Counted from the first letter of the stretch, positions 19,332 to 29,370 are shown. The stretch is DNA of 64,000 bases from Flammeovirga kamogawensis (GCF_018736065.1 NZ_CP076128.1:930001-994000), one strand, 5' to 3'. Numbers and translations are program-made. The notes: generated by a model not told the origin, from the letters alone.

Positions 19332-19838
19332 ATGAAAACCTCAAGTATTCAAAAAATTACATTAATTTTTATAACATTAATAAGTTTAATATCATTACAA
19401 TCTAACGCACAGTCTAAAGCTTCTAAAAGAGATCAAGACTTTACATTAACTGCAGGTAATTCTATCAGATATAGTGCTCCAATAAAAGGTTTTGAAACAG
19501 ATTATAATTATGGAGTAGGTGTATATTTAGATTTAGATTATAAATTAACAAAAGGATTATCTGTTAGAGGTGATTTTGGTTGGAGTGTTTTTAAAGGTAA
19601 AAGAATTAGCGATTATTCTATAACTCCAGATTTGAATGATTGGGAATTCTCTGGAGGATTAAAATATAAATTCTCAATTTTATATGTTGAAGGTTTAGCA
19701 GGTTATAGAACTGGATTCGAATCGGTAACTTACGCTCCAGGTGCAGGTATAGAAGTGGGTAATTTTAATATTGGTGCAAATTATAATATTATTGATCAAG
19801 AAAGATTTATGAGCTATAAGCTGACATTCTTCTGGTAG
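19332..19838 (+). CDS. Small outer-membrane beta-barrel protein
   Basis: This 168-residue protein has a signal peptide ending NAQ (residue 27) and alternating beta-strand segments (FTLTAGNSIRYS, VGVYLDLDYKL, LSVRGDFGWSVF, FSGGLKYKF). It ends with an aromatic C-terminal strand YKLTFFW, typical of outer-membrane barrels inserted by BamA. About eight strands would fit an OmpA/OmpX-like barrel. It is a single-gene unit with a palindromic site upstream and a terminator downstream. Function cannot be deduced. Confidence 0.8.
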   Translation: MKTSSIQKITLIFITLISLISLQSNAQSKASKRDQDFTLTAGNSIRYSAPIKGFETDYNYGVGVYLDLDYKLTKGLSVRGDFGWSVFKGKRISDYSITPDLNDWEFSGGLKYKFSILYVEGLAGYRTGFESVTYAPGAGIEVGNFNIGANYNIIDQERFMSYKLTFFW

Positions 19839-19863
19839 AAAAAAATATTCTTATATAGATATA

Positions 19864-19893
19864 GGCTAATAATAGATATTGCTATTGTTAGCC
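19864..19893 (+). terminator. Rho-independent terminator
   Basis: GGCTAATAATAG pairs with 19882-19893 (one G-U) over a 6-nt loop and is followed by seven T. It ends the outer-membrane protein transcript. Confidence 0.87.
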
Positions 19894-20006
19894 TTTTTTT
19901 ATTCTCAATGTTGACAAACGTATGTTAGGTAATTTGTTTTGTTGAGCTAAAAACACGTTTTTTACAAAAAAATTGAGATTTTTCTCAGCACTTCTAAAAA
20001 AATAAT

Positions 20007-20789
20007 ATGGCCAACGTTAAACCTAAAAAGCATTTAGGACAACATTTTCTTGACGATATGCAAGTTGCAGACGATATAGTTAACGCAATGACGCGACACG
20101 GAGGATACAATGAAATTTATGAGATCGGCCCGGGTATGGGAGTTTTAACTACCCGATTGATGAAAAAAGAAGGAATTAAAACTACTGTTGTAGAAATTGA
20201 TTCCGAATCTGTTGTATACCTAGAAAATGAAGTTGGTTTACCTAAAGATCAAATTATCGAAGGTGATTTCTTAAAATTAGACATCGATAAAATTGCTCCT
20301 CACCCTGTTGGGCTAATTGGTAATTTCCCATATAATATATCTACGCAAATCTATTTTAAAATACTTGAACACAAAGATCAGATTACTGAGTGTGTAGGTA
20401 TGATTCAAAAAGAAGTAGCACAGCGTATTGCCACAAAAAAAGGTGGCAGAACGGCAGGAATCTTAACAATACTTGTTCAAGCATTTTTTGATGTTGAATA
20501 TTTATTTACGGTACCTCCAGGAGTATTTATTCCTCCACCAAAGGTAGAATCAGCAGTTATTTCTTTAAAAAGAAACGACCGTAAAGAATTACCTTGTAAG
20601 CAAGAAACCTTTTTTAAAGTAGTAAAACAAGCTTTCAGTACAAGAAGAAAAACACTTCGTAATGCGTTAAAACCTTATGGTTTACCAGCTGAAATGTTAG
20701 AAGATCCAATATTTAAAAAACGTGCTGAAGAATTATCAGTAGAGGATTTTATAGATCTTACATTACGTATTGAAGAGTCAAGAAAATAA
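20007..20789 (+). CDS. rsmA: 16S rRNA (adenine1518/1519-N6) dimethyltransferase
   Basis: RsmA (KsgA) dimethylates two adjacent adenines in helix 45 of 16S rRNA late in 30S assembly. The 260-residue protein shows the family start KKHLGQHFLDD, the SAM-binding motif YEIGPGMGVLT, and the catalytic motif IV as GNFPYNIST, where most bacteria have NLPY. The C-terminal helical domain ends near residue 255. Length is normal. It is a single gene with its own terminator. Confidence 0.96.
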   Translation: MANVKPKKHLGQHFLDDMQVADDIVNAMTRHGGYNEIYEIGPGMGVLTTRLMKKEGIKTTVVEIDSESVVYLENEVGLPKDQIIEGDFLKLDIDKIAPHPVGLIGNFPYNISTQIYFKILEHKDQITECVGMIQKEVAQRIATKKGGRTAGILTILVQAFFDVEYLFTVPPGVFIPPPKVESAVISLKRNDRKELPCKQETFFKVVKQAFSTRRKTLRNALKPYGLPAEMLEDPIFKKRAEELSVEDFIDLTLRIEESRK

Positions 20790-20791
20790 TT

Positions 20792-20817
20792 AAAAGCACC
20801 TCCTAGGAGGTGCTTTT
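20792..20817 (+). terminator. Rho-independent terminator of rsmA
   Basis: AAAAGCACCTCC and GGAGGTGCTTTT form a perfect 12-bp stem with only TA between the arms (probably a 4-nt loop after opening one pair), then ATTTTTT. It starts 2 bp after the stop. Confidence 0.85.
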
Positions 20818-20906
20818 ATTTTTTAAACATCAATTTGTTTTATATATAAACATTGTTTAGTAATTTAGTAAACGAATTAAATATTAGCGATTTACATTAC
20901 TAAAAC

Positions 20907-22025
20907 ATGACCGAAAGCAAATTACACGAACTATGGCTAAATAGTATCTCTGGTATTGGAGGTGCTACTTGCAAATTATTAATTTCTCATTTAGGTAGTG
21001 CAGAAGCTGTATTCAAAGCAAATGATAGCACATTATTAAAAATTAATGGTATTGGCGAAATAACAGCTAAATCTATTGTAGCTTCACGACAAAAAATTAA
21101 TGTCGCCGAAAAAGAATTAGAGAAAGTAATAAAATCAAATGCTAGAGTACTTACTTATTTAGATGAAGAGTTTCCTAGAAGGCTAAAACTTCAAAAAGAC
21201 GCCCCCTACCTTATCTATGTTAAAGGAAAAGCTACTGGTTTAAATACACAAAAAAATATTGCAATTGTAGGTTCTAGAAATGCATCTGATTACGGAACGC
21301 ATATCACTCAAAAAATAATAGAAAGAGTAAGTCACCTTAAAGAAATTAATATTATCAGTGGGTTAGCTTATGGTATAGATATAGCAGCACATAAAGCGGC
21401 TCTAAAAAACAACATAGGAACTGTTGGTGTAATGGCTAACGGTTTAAATCTTGTTTATCCGTCTATCCATAAAAATACAGCACATCAAATGCTTGCGGAT
21501 AATCAAAGTGGGCTTATTACAGAAAACCCTATGGATGCTCAGCCTGATGGCCCTAAATTTCCTGCTAGAAACCGAATAATTGCAGCACTTGCAGATGCTA
21601 TAATAGTAGTTCAAGCAAAGAAAAAAGGCGGAGCACTCATAACTGCAGATATTGGAAATAGTTACCATAAAGATGTTTTCGCAGTACCTGGTTTAATTAC
21701 TGACCCACTTGCTGAAGGTTGTAATAATTTGATAAAACACCATAGAGCAACGTTATTTTCTAATGTTGAAGATTTTATCAAAACAATGAATTGGGATACT
21801 TCTACTCCTAACCCATCTAAACAGATGCATCTTTTTCAGCCTCAAAATTTAGATCCTTTGGAAGAGAAAGTAACAGCATCAATTAAGGCAGCTCCTTTAC
21901 ATATTGAAGAAATTTCTATACAATCTCAAATTCCTTTAACTAAATTAGCTTCTACATTATTACAACTTGAATTAAAAGGCGTAATAAAAATGAAACCTGG
22001 TAATATTTACACATTAAATACATAA
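20907..22025 (+). CDS. dprA: DNA-processing protein DprA
   Basis: DprA (Smf) binds single-stranded DNA entering during natural transformation and loads RecA. The 372-residue protein has an N-terminal HhH/SAM-like region (LHELWLNSISGIGG, NGIGEITAKSI). The Rossmann-like DprA core follows, with IVGSRNASDYG, SGLAYGIDIAAHKAAL, FPARNRIIAALADA and KKGGALITADIG. The C-terminus is a winged helix (residues about 300-370). Length and order are standard. The TTG start of glycerate kinase lies 4 bp after the stop, so the two genes are probably co-transcribed. Confidence 0.95.
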   Translation: MTESKLHELWLNSISGIGGATCKLLISHLGSAEAVFKANDSTLLKINGIGEITAKSIVASRQKINVAEKELEKVIKSNARVLTYLDEEFPRRLKLQKDAPYLIYVKGKATGLNTQKNIAIVGSRNASDYGTHITQKIIERVSHLKEINIISGLAYGIDIAAHKAALKNNIGTVGVMANGLNLVYPSIHKNTAHQMLADNQSGLITENPMDAQPDGPKFPARNRIIAALADAIIVVQAKKKGGALITADIGNSYHKDVFAVPGLITDPLAEGCNNLIKHHRATLFSNVEDFIKTMNWDTSTPNPSKQMHLFQPQNLDPLEEKVTASIKAAPLHIEEISIQSQIPLTKLASTLLQLELKGVIKMKPGNIYTLNT

Positions 22026-22029
22026 ACAC

Positions 22030-23157
22030 TTGAAAATAGTAATAACTCCAAACGCATTTAAAAATAGCCTATCTGCAAATGAAGCGGCACAAATAATTAG
22101 AAATGCTTGGTATGATATAAGGCCAAAAGATACAATAATTTCTAAGCCTATAACAGATGGTGGCGATGGTTTTTCTAAAATACTTTCTGATGAAAAAGAT
22201 GGAAAGTTTATTCAAGTAGAAACAAAAAATGCGATTGGAAATACACATACATCTGGTTATGTAAAAATTAATAACGCTACTGCTGTTATAGAATTAGCTC
22301 AATGTTGTGGCTTACAAACGCTAACAAAAGAAAATTACGATGCTTTAGAAAGCTCAACCGAAGGGTTAGGGATAGTTATTAATCAAGCACTCGAAGATGG
22401 CTGCACAGAATTTATAATTGGTTTAGGTGGTAGTGCATCTACTGATTTAGGATTGGGTGCTTTATATGCTCTTGGTGTTAAATTCCTAACTTTTGAAGGA
22501 AAAGAGATTAGACCCAAAGGAAAAAATTTAGATTTAATTCAAGCTATTAATTATTCTACGTTAAGTACAAAAATTAAAAATAAGCACTTTTACCTAGCGG
22601 TTGATGTTAAAAACACTCTCCTTGGAAAAAATGGTGCTGCAAAAACTTTTGCACCTCAAAAAGGAGCTAGTAAAACCGAAATTGATGTATTAGAATACAA
22701 CCTATCTCACGCAAGTCAACTTATACATAGGCAAACAGGTAAAGATGTACAACATGTAGAAGGTGGTGGAGCTGCAGGAGGCACGGCTGCTGGTTTTTGG
22801 GCTTTTCTAAATGCAGAAATTATGGATGGCAGCCAATTTATTATGGAAGTACTTGGTTTACACGAAGCGATTGATAGTGCAGACTTAATAATCACTACTG
22901 AAGGGTGTTTAGATGAGCAATCATTAAAAGGAAAGGCCCCCTATGCAATTGCTCAATACGCAGAAAAGAAAGGCAAACTTTGCATTGCATTTGTAGGAAA
23001 TAACAATGTTAATCATATAAATAATCTACCCTTTTATACTATTTTTAGTATAAATCCTTCTCTTGTTTTAATAGACGAAGCAATAAATAAAACTGCTGAA
23101 AATTTAAAATATAGTGTACATCAATTTGCAAAGGTGATTTCCATCACTAATAAATAG
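22030..23157 (+). CDS. Glycerate kinase (GlxK/GarK family)
   Basis: This 375-residue enzyme phosphorylates D-glycerate (to 2- or 3-phosphoglycerate depending on type). Family marks are the N-terminal KIVITPNAFKNSLSANEAA, PITDGGDGF, and the glycine-rich GLGGSASTDLGLG and VEGGGAAGGTAAG segments. The start is TTG at 22030, which keeps the N-terminal beta strand; no nearby ATG fits. It follows dprA by 4 bp, with no evident functional link. The position phosphorylated cannot be told from sequence, though this family mostly makes 2-phosphoglycerate. Confidence 0.92.
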   Translation: MKIVITPNAFKNSLSANEAAQIIRNAWYDIRPKDTIISKPITDGGDGFSKILSDEKDGKFIQVETKNAIGNTHTSGYVKINNATAVIELAQCCGLQTLTKENYDALESSTEGLGIVINQALEDGCTEFIIGLGGSASTDLGLGALYALGVKFLTFEGKEIRPKGKNLDLIQAINYSTLSTKIKNKHFYLAVDVKNTLLGKNGAAKTFAPQKGASKTEIDVLEYNLSHASQLIHRQTGKDVQHVEGGGAAGGTAAGFWAFLNAEIMDGSQFIMEVLGLHEAIDSADLIITTEGCLDEQSLKGKAPYAIAQYAEKKGKLCIAFVGNNNVNHINNLPFYTIFSINPSLVLIDEAINKTAENLKYSVHQFAKVISITNK

Positions 23158-23385
23158 ACACGTTAACAGTTTTTAAGTCATTGAAATAATAAAATTATTA
23201 ATTTTTTATCAAATTGCAGGTTAATGATGGAAAATGTATTCTATTGAAAACTACGCTGGTATTTGTTCATCTTTAGAGTATATGAAATCGTTATCAATCT
23301 TGAATAAAGATAATTTCTATCTATACTAAATTTTGGTAATGCTTGATCCATTTTTTAAACTTTCATTTTTCAACTTCTCCACATA

Positions 23386-25728
23386 ATGACAAAAATAACC
23401 AAACTAATCGTTTTGATGCTTGCTGCAATTGCAAGCACGAACTTAGCCTTTGGACAAAATGAGTTCTACAATAATAACAAGTTCAAGCAACTTGATGAAG
23501 AACTTCCTACACCCAATGTATACCGCACAGGTTCAGGTGCTCCGGGACATGAATACTGGCAACAAAAAGCAGACTACGTTATTGAGGCATCAATTGACGA
23601 GAAATTACACAGATTAACAGGAGCTGAAACAGTTACCTATTTTAACAACTCACCTGATGTTTTAACTTATCTATGGATACAGTTAGATCAAAACATGAGA
23701 GCTACTGATTCTGATACTTATAAAATACGTCAGAATAAAGTGGGTAAGAAAACAAATATTAATCAGCTAGCTGCAGTAGATGGCTTCCCTGATTATGATG
23801 GTGGTCATAAAATCCAAAAAGTACAAGATGTTAATGGTAAAGATCTTTCTTACACTATTAACAAAACAATGATGCGTTTAGACTTACCTCAACCTTTACA
23901 ACCAGGTGAGCAATTCTCTTTTAGCATTGATTGGTATTATAATATCAACGACCGTCTTTTAATGGGTGGCCGTGGTGGTTACGAAACTTTTGCTGAAGAT
24001 GGTAATACTATTTATACTATCACGCAGTGGTTTCCAAGAATGGCTGTTTATGATGATTTTAACGGATGGCAGCACAAACAATTCTTAGGAAATGGTGAGT
24101 TCGCTTTAGCTTTTGGCGACTATGATGTAAAAATCACAGTTCCTTCTGATCATATTGTTGCTTCTACAGGAGAATTACAAAATCCTGACGAAATCTTATC
24201 TGATGAAGAAAAGAAACGTTTTGAGAAAGCAAAAACAGCTGACAAACCTGTTGTAATTGTATCGCAAAAAGAAGCTGAGAAAAAAGAAAAGACAAAAGAA
24301 AGCGGAACAAAAACATGGCACTATAAAGCTACAAATGTTAGAGATTTTGCTTTCGGTTCTTCTCGTAAATTTATCTGGGATGCAATGGGTGTAGATATTA
24401 ATGGCAAAACTGTAATGGCAATGTCTTACTACCCTAAAGAAGCCAACCCTTTATATGGTCAATATTCTACAGAAGCAGTTGCACATACTTTAGAAGTATA
24501 CTCTAAGCATACAATTGACTACCCTTACCCGGTAGCTATCTCGGTTGAAGCATCAAACGGTATGGAATACCCAATGATTTGTTTTAACTATGGTAGACCT
24601 GAAAAAGATGGCACGTATTCTCCTCGTATTAAATACGGAATGATTTCAGTAATTATTCATGAGGTTGGTCATAACTTCTTCCCTATGATTATCAACTCTG
24701 ATGAACGTCAGTGGACGTGGATGGATGAAGGCTTAAATACTTTCTGTCAATATTTAGCAGAACAAGAATGGGAAGAAAATTACCCTTCTCGTAGAGGACC
24801 TGCTGAAAATATTGTCAATTACATGAAAGGTGAGAAAAATAACATTTCTCCTATCATGACAAACTCTGAGTCGATCAAGCAGTTTGGAAACAACGCTTAC
24901 GGAAAACCTGCAACAGCATTGAATATTCTAAGAGAAACAATCATGGGTCGCGAACTTTTTGATTATGCTTTTAAAGAATACGCACAGAGATGGGCATTTA
25001 AACACCCTAAGCCTGCAGACTTCTACCGTACAATGGAAGATGCTTCTGCTGTAGATTTAGATTGGTTCTGGAGAGGTTGGTTCTTTACTACTGAAGCCGT
25101 AGATATTGCTATCGAAGATGTTCAGTACAAAGAATTAGATACTCAAAACCCTAAGGTTGAGGAAAAGAAACGTAAGGACAAAAGAGATGCTCAACCTAAA
25201 GACATCACTACTATTCATAACGAAGAAGTGAATTTAGGAAGAAGAGTAGACCGTAAACCTGAGTTAAAAGATTTCTATAATTCTTATGATGAATTAGATG
25301 CTGACTATGAAGATTACGAGGCATATAAGAAATATGAAAAAGGATTAAACAGTAATGATAAAGCATGGATTGCTGCTAAAAAGTATGTTTATCAAGTTAA
25401 ATTCAAAAATGTTGGTGGTTTAGTAATGCCAATAATTATTGAGTTACAATACGAAGATGGAACATCTGATAAGAAGTATATTCCTGCTGAAATCTGGAAG
25501 ATGGATGATGAAGTTGTATCAAAAGTATTCGTTTGTGACAAACCTGTAGCTCAATTAGTTTTAGACCCTAATAGAGAAACTGCAGATATTGATACGGAAA
25601 ACAATTATTTCCCTAGACAAACTCAAATCAGTAGATTCCAACTTTATAAATCAGGTGCTAATCAACCAAGAACGTATGATAGCGGTCAGTTGAACCCGAT
25701 GCAAAAAGCTAAGAAAAATAAAAAGTAA
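23386..25728 (+). CDS. M1-family (gluzincin) metallopeptidase, tandem copy A
   Basis: This 780-residue exported zinc aminopeptidase-like protein has a signal peptide ending near AFGQ (residue 24). An N-terminal beta domain resembles the aminopeptidase N N-domain. The catalytic site is H425-E426-x-x-H429 with the third ligand E448 in WMDEGLN, the x18 spacing typical of M1. The substrate-binding GAMEN motif is replaced by SNGMEYP, a change seen in other secreted Bacteroidota M1 proteins. The C-terminus is Lys-rich and shows no T9SS domain, so a periplasmic site is likely. A closely related copy lies immediately downstream. Confidence 0.9.
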   Translation: MTKITKLIVLMLAAIASTNLAFGQNEFYNNNKFKQLDEELPTPNVYRTGSGAPGHEYWQQKADYVIEASIDEKLHRLTGAETVTYFNNSPDVLTYLWIQLDQNMRATDSDTYKIRQNKVGKKTNINQLAAVDGFPDYDGGHKIQKVQDVNGKDLSYTINKTMMRLDLPQPLQPGEQFSFSIDWYYNINDRLLMGGRGGYETFAEDGNTIYTITQWFPRMAVYDDFNGWQHKQFLGNGEFALAFGDYDVKITVPSDHIVASTGELQNPDEILSDEEKKRFEKAKTADKPVVIVSQKEAEKKEKTKESGTKTWHYKATNVRDFAFGSSRKFIWDAMGVDINGKTVMAMSYYPKEANPLYGQYSTEAVAHTLEVYSKHTIDYPYPVAISVEASNGMEYPMICFNYGRPEKDGTYSPRIKYGMISVIIHEVGHNFFPMIINSDERQWTWMDEGLNTFCQYLAEQEWEENYPSRRGPAENIVNYMKGEKNNISPIMTNSESIKQFGNNAYGKPATALNILRETIMGRELFDYAFKEYAQRWAFKHPKPADFYRTMEDASAVDLDWFWRGWFFTTEAVDIAIEDVQYKELDTQNPKVEEKKRKDKRDAQPKDITTIHNEEVNLGRRVDRKPELKDFYNSYDELDADYEDYEAYKKYEKGLNSNDKAWIAAKKYVYQVKFKNVGGLVMPIIIELQYEDGTSDKKYIPAEIWKMDDEVVSKVFVCDKPVAQLVLDPNRETADIDTENNYFPRQTQISRFQLYKSGANQPRTYDSGQLNPMQKAKKNKK

Positions 25729-25737
25729 TTCTTGTCT

Positions 25738-25767
25738 AATCGGCTCACTAATTTAAGTGAGCCGATT
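25738..25767 (+). terminator. Rho-independent terminator between the two M1 genes
   Basis: AATCGGCTCACT pairs perfectly with 25756-25767 around a 6-nt loop; TTATTAT follows. It starts 9 bp after copy A and ends 14 bp before copy B, so it probably attenuates expression of the second copy. Confidence 0.82.
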
Positions 25768-25781
25768 TTATTATAAACATA

Positions 25782-28049
25782 ATGAGATTAACATTACTAA
25801 CCACTTCACTCTTATTTATTGGACTTACTCATTTGTCTTTTGGGCAAAAAGAAGCCTATAATAACAATAAGTTCAGACAACTCGATCAAGAACTTCCAAC
25901 ACCAAATGTTTACCGTACAGGTTCTGGAGCTCCAGGTCATAACTATTGGCAACAAAAAGCAGATTATGTAATCAATGCTTCTTTAGATGAAACTATACAT
26001 CAACTAAAAGGAGAAGAAAAGATTACCTATACTAATAATTCCCCAAATACAATTAAGTACTTGTGGATACAGTTGGATCAAAATATGAGAGCGAAGAACT
26101 CTAACACATATAAGATTCAGCAAAATAAAATTAAAGAAAAAATATCTCCTAGCGGAATACAAAGAATCGAAGGATATCCTGAGTATGATGGAGGACATAA
26201 AATAGAAGCTGTTACAGATAAAAATGGTAACCCAATACCATTTAACATCAATCAAACTATGATGAGAGTTGATATTGCTTCTCCTCTTCTTCCTTCAGAA
26301 ACTGTAGAAGTAAATATCAAATGGCATTTTAATATTAACGACAGAACACTTATGGGTGGTCGTGGTGGTTACGAAACTTTTGCTGAAGATGGCAATACTT
26401 TGTATACAATCACGCAATGGTATCCAAGAATGGCTGTTTATGATGATGTTAATGGCTGGCAAAACAAGCAATTTCTTGGTGATGGTGAGTTTGCATTAAC
26501 TTTTGGCGACTTTGATGTTAAACTAACTGTTCCAGCAGATCATATTGTAGCTGCAACTGGCGTTTTACAAGATTCTTCAATTCTTAGTGAAAAGCAATTA
26601 GAGCGTATTGAAAAAGCAAAATTTGCAGAAAAACCTGTAGAAATTGTTACGCATAAAGAAGCGATCAAAAACGAAAAGAAAAAAGACAAAGGCACAAAAA
26701 CATGGCATTATAAAGCCGAAAATGTGAGAGACTTTGCTTTAGGTAGCTCAAGAAAATTTATTTGGGATGCAATGGGTGTTGAAGTAGAAGGCAAACGTGT
26801 AATGGCAATGTCGTACTATCCTAAAGAAGCCTATGAGTTATACAATAGATATTCTACTGAAGCAGTTGCACACACATTAGAAGTCTATTCTAAATTTACA
26901 TTTGCCTACCCTTACCCTGTTGCTATCTCTGTTGAAGCTGATAATGGCATGGAATATCCAATGATCTGTTTTAACTACGGACGTGTTGATGAGAAAGGAC
27001 ATTATTCTAAGCGTACAAAGTACGGTATGCTTTCAGTAATTATTCACGAGGTTGGTCATAATTACTTTCCTATGATTGTAAATTCTGATGAACGCCAATG
27101 GACTTGGATGGATGAAGGGTTAAACTCTTTCTTACAATTTTTAGCAGAGCAAGAGTGGGAAGAAGGTTACCCATCTATGGAAGGATTCCCTGAACTAATT
27201 ACAGATTACATGAAAGGTAATCCTGATAATATTTCGCCAATAATGACTAACTCTGAATCTATACATCAGTTTGGTTATAACGCCTATTCAAAACCTGCTA
27301 CAGCTCTCAATATTTTAAGAGAAACTGTAATGGGCAGAGAGCTTTTTGATTATGCTTTTAAAGAATATGCCAATAGATGGAAATTTAAACACCCTACTCC
27401 TGCTGATTTCTTTAGAACAATGGAAGATGCTTCTGGTGTAGATTTAGATTGGTTTTGGAGAGGTTGGTTTTATACAATCGAACCTTGTGATATCAGCATA
27501 AAAAATGTTCAGTTTGAAGATTTCAATACACAAGATCCTTCAATTGAAGCACCTAAGAGAAAGGCTGAAAGAGATGAACAACCGCTAACAATTACGGAAA
27601 TTCATAACAAAGAAGAAAACCTTCCTAGACGTGTAGATCGTAAACCTGAATTAAAAGATTTTTACAACACCTATGATCCTCTTGATGTTTCTAAAGAAGA
27701 AACAGAAAAGTACAAACGTTATTCTTCTTCTTTAAACGAAAATGATAAACAATGGATTAATGAAGGACATTTTGTATATCAAGTTGATTTTGAAAATATT
27801 GGAGGGCTAGTGATGCCAATTATTATTGAACTTCAATATGCTGATGGATCAAAAGATAAAAAATACATTCCTGCAGAAATCTGGAAAAAAGACGATAAAG
27901 TTGTATCAAAAGTATTTGTCTGTGACAAAGAAGTAAATCAATTTGTTTTAGACCCTAACAGAGAAACTGCCGACATTGATACCTTCAACAATTATTTTCC
28001 TAGAAAAGAAAATACAAGTCGCTTTAAACTTTATAAAGCAAATCATTAA
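25782..28049 (+). CDS. M1-family metallopeptidase, tandem copy B
   Basis: This 755-residue paralogue of the preceding gene is collinear over its whole length; for example both carry ELPTPNVYRTGSGAPGH and MGGRGGYETFAEDGNT. Signal peptide cleavage is near FGQ (residue 21). The zinc ligands H422, H426 and E445 are intact, so both copies look catalytically competent. Copy B lacks the last Lys/Pro-rich 25 residues of copy A. The duplication may widen substrate range or dose; divergence is concentrated in the surface linkers and near the C-terminus. Confidence 0.9.
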   Translation: MRLTLLTTSLLFIGLTHLSFGQKEAYNNNKFRQLDQELPTPNVYRTGSGAPGHNYWQQKADYVINASLDETIHQLKGEEKITYTNNSPNTIKYLWIQLDQNMRAKNSNTYKIQQNKIKEKISPSGIQRIEGYPEYDGGHKIEAVTDKNGNPIPFNINQTMMRVDIASPLLPSETVEVNIKWHFNINDRTLMGGRGGYETFAEDGNTLYTITQWYPRMAVYDDVNGWQNKQFLGDGEFALTFGDFDVKLTVPADHIVAATGVLQDSSILSEKQLERIEKAKFAEKPVEIVTHKEAIKNEKKKDKGTKTWHYKAENVRDFALGSSRKFIWDAMGVEVEGKRVMAMSYYPKEAYELYNRYSTEAVAHTLEVYSKFTFAYPYPVAISVEADNGMEYPMICFNYGRVDEKGHYSKRTKYGMLSVIIHEVGHNYFPMIVNSDERQWTWMDEGLNSFLQFLAEQEWEEGYPSMEGFPELITDYMKGNPDNISPIMTNSESIHQFGYNAYSKPATALNILRETVMGRELFDYAFKEYANRWKFKHPTPADFFRTMEDASGVDLDWFWRGWFYTIEPCDISIKNVQFEDFNTQDPSIEAPKRKAERDEQPLTITEIHNKEENLPRRVDRKPELKDFYNTYDPLDVSKEETEKYKRYSSSLNENDKQWINEGHFVYQVDFENIGGLVMPIIIELQYADGSKDKKYIPAEIWKKDDKVVSKVFVCDKEVNQFVLDPNRETADIDTFNNYFPRKENTSRFKLYKANH

Positions 28050-28102
28050 TAATAATTGTGCTTCTTATTAGTACGAATAACTAATGAAGTAGTAGATAAA
28101 AT

Positions 28103-28136
28103 AAAGACTCATTCAATTAATTTTGGGTGAGTCTTT
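28103..28136 (+). terminator. Rho-independent terminator after M1 copy B
   Basis: AAAGACTCATTCAA pairs with 28123-28136 (two G-U pairs) over a 6-nt loop and runs into a T-tract. Confidence 0.82.
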
Positions 28137-28212
28137 TTTCTTTTATAAATTGATATAATCATTCATCAATTTGTCTGATATGTAGGCAAGCAAAAATAAT
28201 CGAGTAACCAAC

Positions 28213-28614
28213 ATGAATAATAAAGAAATTGCTAAGATGCTTAGCGAACAGGTAGTTAAACTTGGAGGAAAATTTACAGAGAAAGGTTTCTGGAATAAGG
28301 TGGGTAGATTTGCTAAAAAAGCAGGTCTAAAATTATCATTTTATGCAATAACATTATACTTTACAATGATAGATGACGATACTCCAAATGCATCTAAATT
28401 ATTAATAATGGGTGCTTTAGGTTATTTCATAATGCCTCTAGACTTAATACCTGATATTGCTCCTGGAATAGGTTTTACAGACGATTTAGCTGCATTAACT
28501 ACTGCTTTTGTAAATGTTGCAATGCACATTAAACAAGAACATAAAGAAAATGCTCTATTCCAATTACAAAAATTATTTGGCAAAGATATCACTTTAGAAC
28601 AAGTAGAATTATAA
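28213..28614 (+). CDS. YkvA/DUF1232-family membrane protein
   Basis: This 133-residue protein carries the DUF1232 (YkvA) signature, a hydrophobic hairpin with Asp/Pro turns: ALGYFIMPLDLIPDIAPG followed by GFTDDLAAL (residues about 78-105). The family is widespread and of unknown function; some members are linked to membrane stress. The N-terminal 30 residues are basic and amphipathic. It is a single gene converging on the regulator gene at 28753; a fragment of a dispersed repeat lies between them. Confidence 0.85.
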   Translation: MNNKEIAKMLSEQVVKLGGKFTEKGFWNKVGRFAKKAGLKLSFYAITLYFTMIDDDTPNASKLLIMGALGYFIMPLDLIPDIAPGIGFTDDLAALTTAFVNVAMHIKQEHKENALFQLQKLFGKDITLEQVEL

Positions 28615-28708
28615 TTAATTCTACTTCTATCCTATTTCAAGAACATATCAATTCTGATACAACGTGTTTTTTACCCGTTAACTTTTAAGTTCATTGATGA
28701 ACAGTCTT

Positions 28709-28750
28709 GAATTTTTTGCTTCGTTTTTGTTTCAAGCAAAATGAAGAAGA
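28709..28750 (+). repeat. Fragment of the dispersed structured repeat (3-prime hairpin only)
   Basis: The string TTTTTTGCTTCGTTTTTG and the complementary CAAAATGAAG (stem 28719-28729 with 28737-28746) match the last hairpin of the repeats at 48071-48694. The loop sequence differs (tttcaag), but the paired arms are kept. The fragment abuts the stop codon of the minus-strand gene at 28753. Confidence 0.6.
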
Positions 28751-28752
28751 AG

Positions 28753-29370
28753 TTACATCAACGTAGCAAATACTGTATTATAACTCCAATTATAACCTTT
28801 GTCCTGAATTGCAGCAACAATTTTAGCTTTGTGACTTTCAAGAAATTTTGGCTTTAATCGAGTATCAATATTTGTCATTTGAGCTACTATCCCACCAAAA
28901 GACACAGCCCTTGCAGATTTACGCAGATTACTTTCTACAATTTCCGTCATTCGTAACAATAATCTTTCTTCTAAAGGCAGCGTAACATCTAGTTCCCTTA
29001 CTACTTCATTCTCTTCAAGAACAACAGTTTGTTCTTTTTTAGATGACTCTTTTCGTTCAGTAGAAACCACAGTCATTTCAACCTGTTGTTTGTCACTTTT
29101 AACGCCAATAATATCTGTAATTGCATAATTCGAAGTGATAGTATCAGCATCTCTTGCTAATCCACTCGTATAATTTTTCTCCACAGTTATTAAGCCCAAC
29201 TTTAACAACTTTCTTTTAGCTCTACTAATTACAGATAAAGAAACATTCAATTCATCGGCTACAGCATTATTAGGTTCTGCAAAAGGAGAATTTAAAATGT
29301 AATACTGGAATACAATAGCTTCTGTAGGGTTCAAATCTCCTTCTCGAATATAATCAAAGATTGATTTCAT
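28753..29370 (-). CDS. Winged-helix DNA-binding protein, unknown role
   Basis: The N-terminal 75 residues of this 205-residue protein form a MarR-like winged helix. The recognition helix reads NNAVADELNVSLSVISRAKR, and the wing is GLITVEKNYTSGLARD. The middle (residues 90-130) is Glu/Lys-rich and probably a linker. The C-terminal 70 residues are helical (LRKSARAVSFGGIVAQM, KAKIVAAIQDKGYNWSYN) with no known ligand-binding fold. It could be a transcription factor or resemble DnaD-like replication proteins; I cannot choose. It is transcribed alone, divergent from the DUF4136 lipoprotein gene. Confidence 0.72.
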   Translation of the reverse strand: MKSIFDYIREGDLNPTEAIVFQYYILNSPFAEPNNAVADELNVSLSVISRAKRKLLKLGLITVEKNYTSGLARDADTITSNYAITDIIGVKSDKQQVEMTVVSTERKESSKKEQTVVLEENEVVRELDVTLPLEERLLLRMTEIVESNLRKSARAVSFGGIVAQMTNIDTRLKPKFLESHKAKIVAAIQDKGYNWSYNTVFATLM

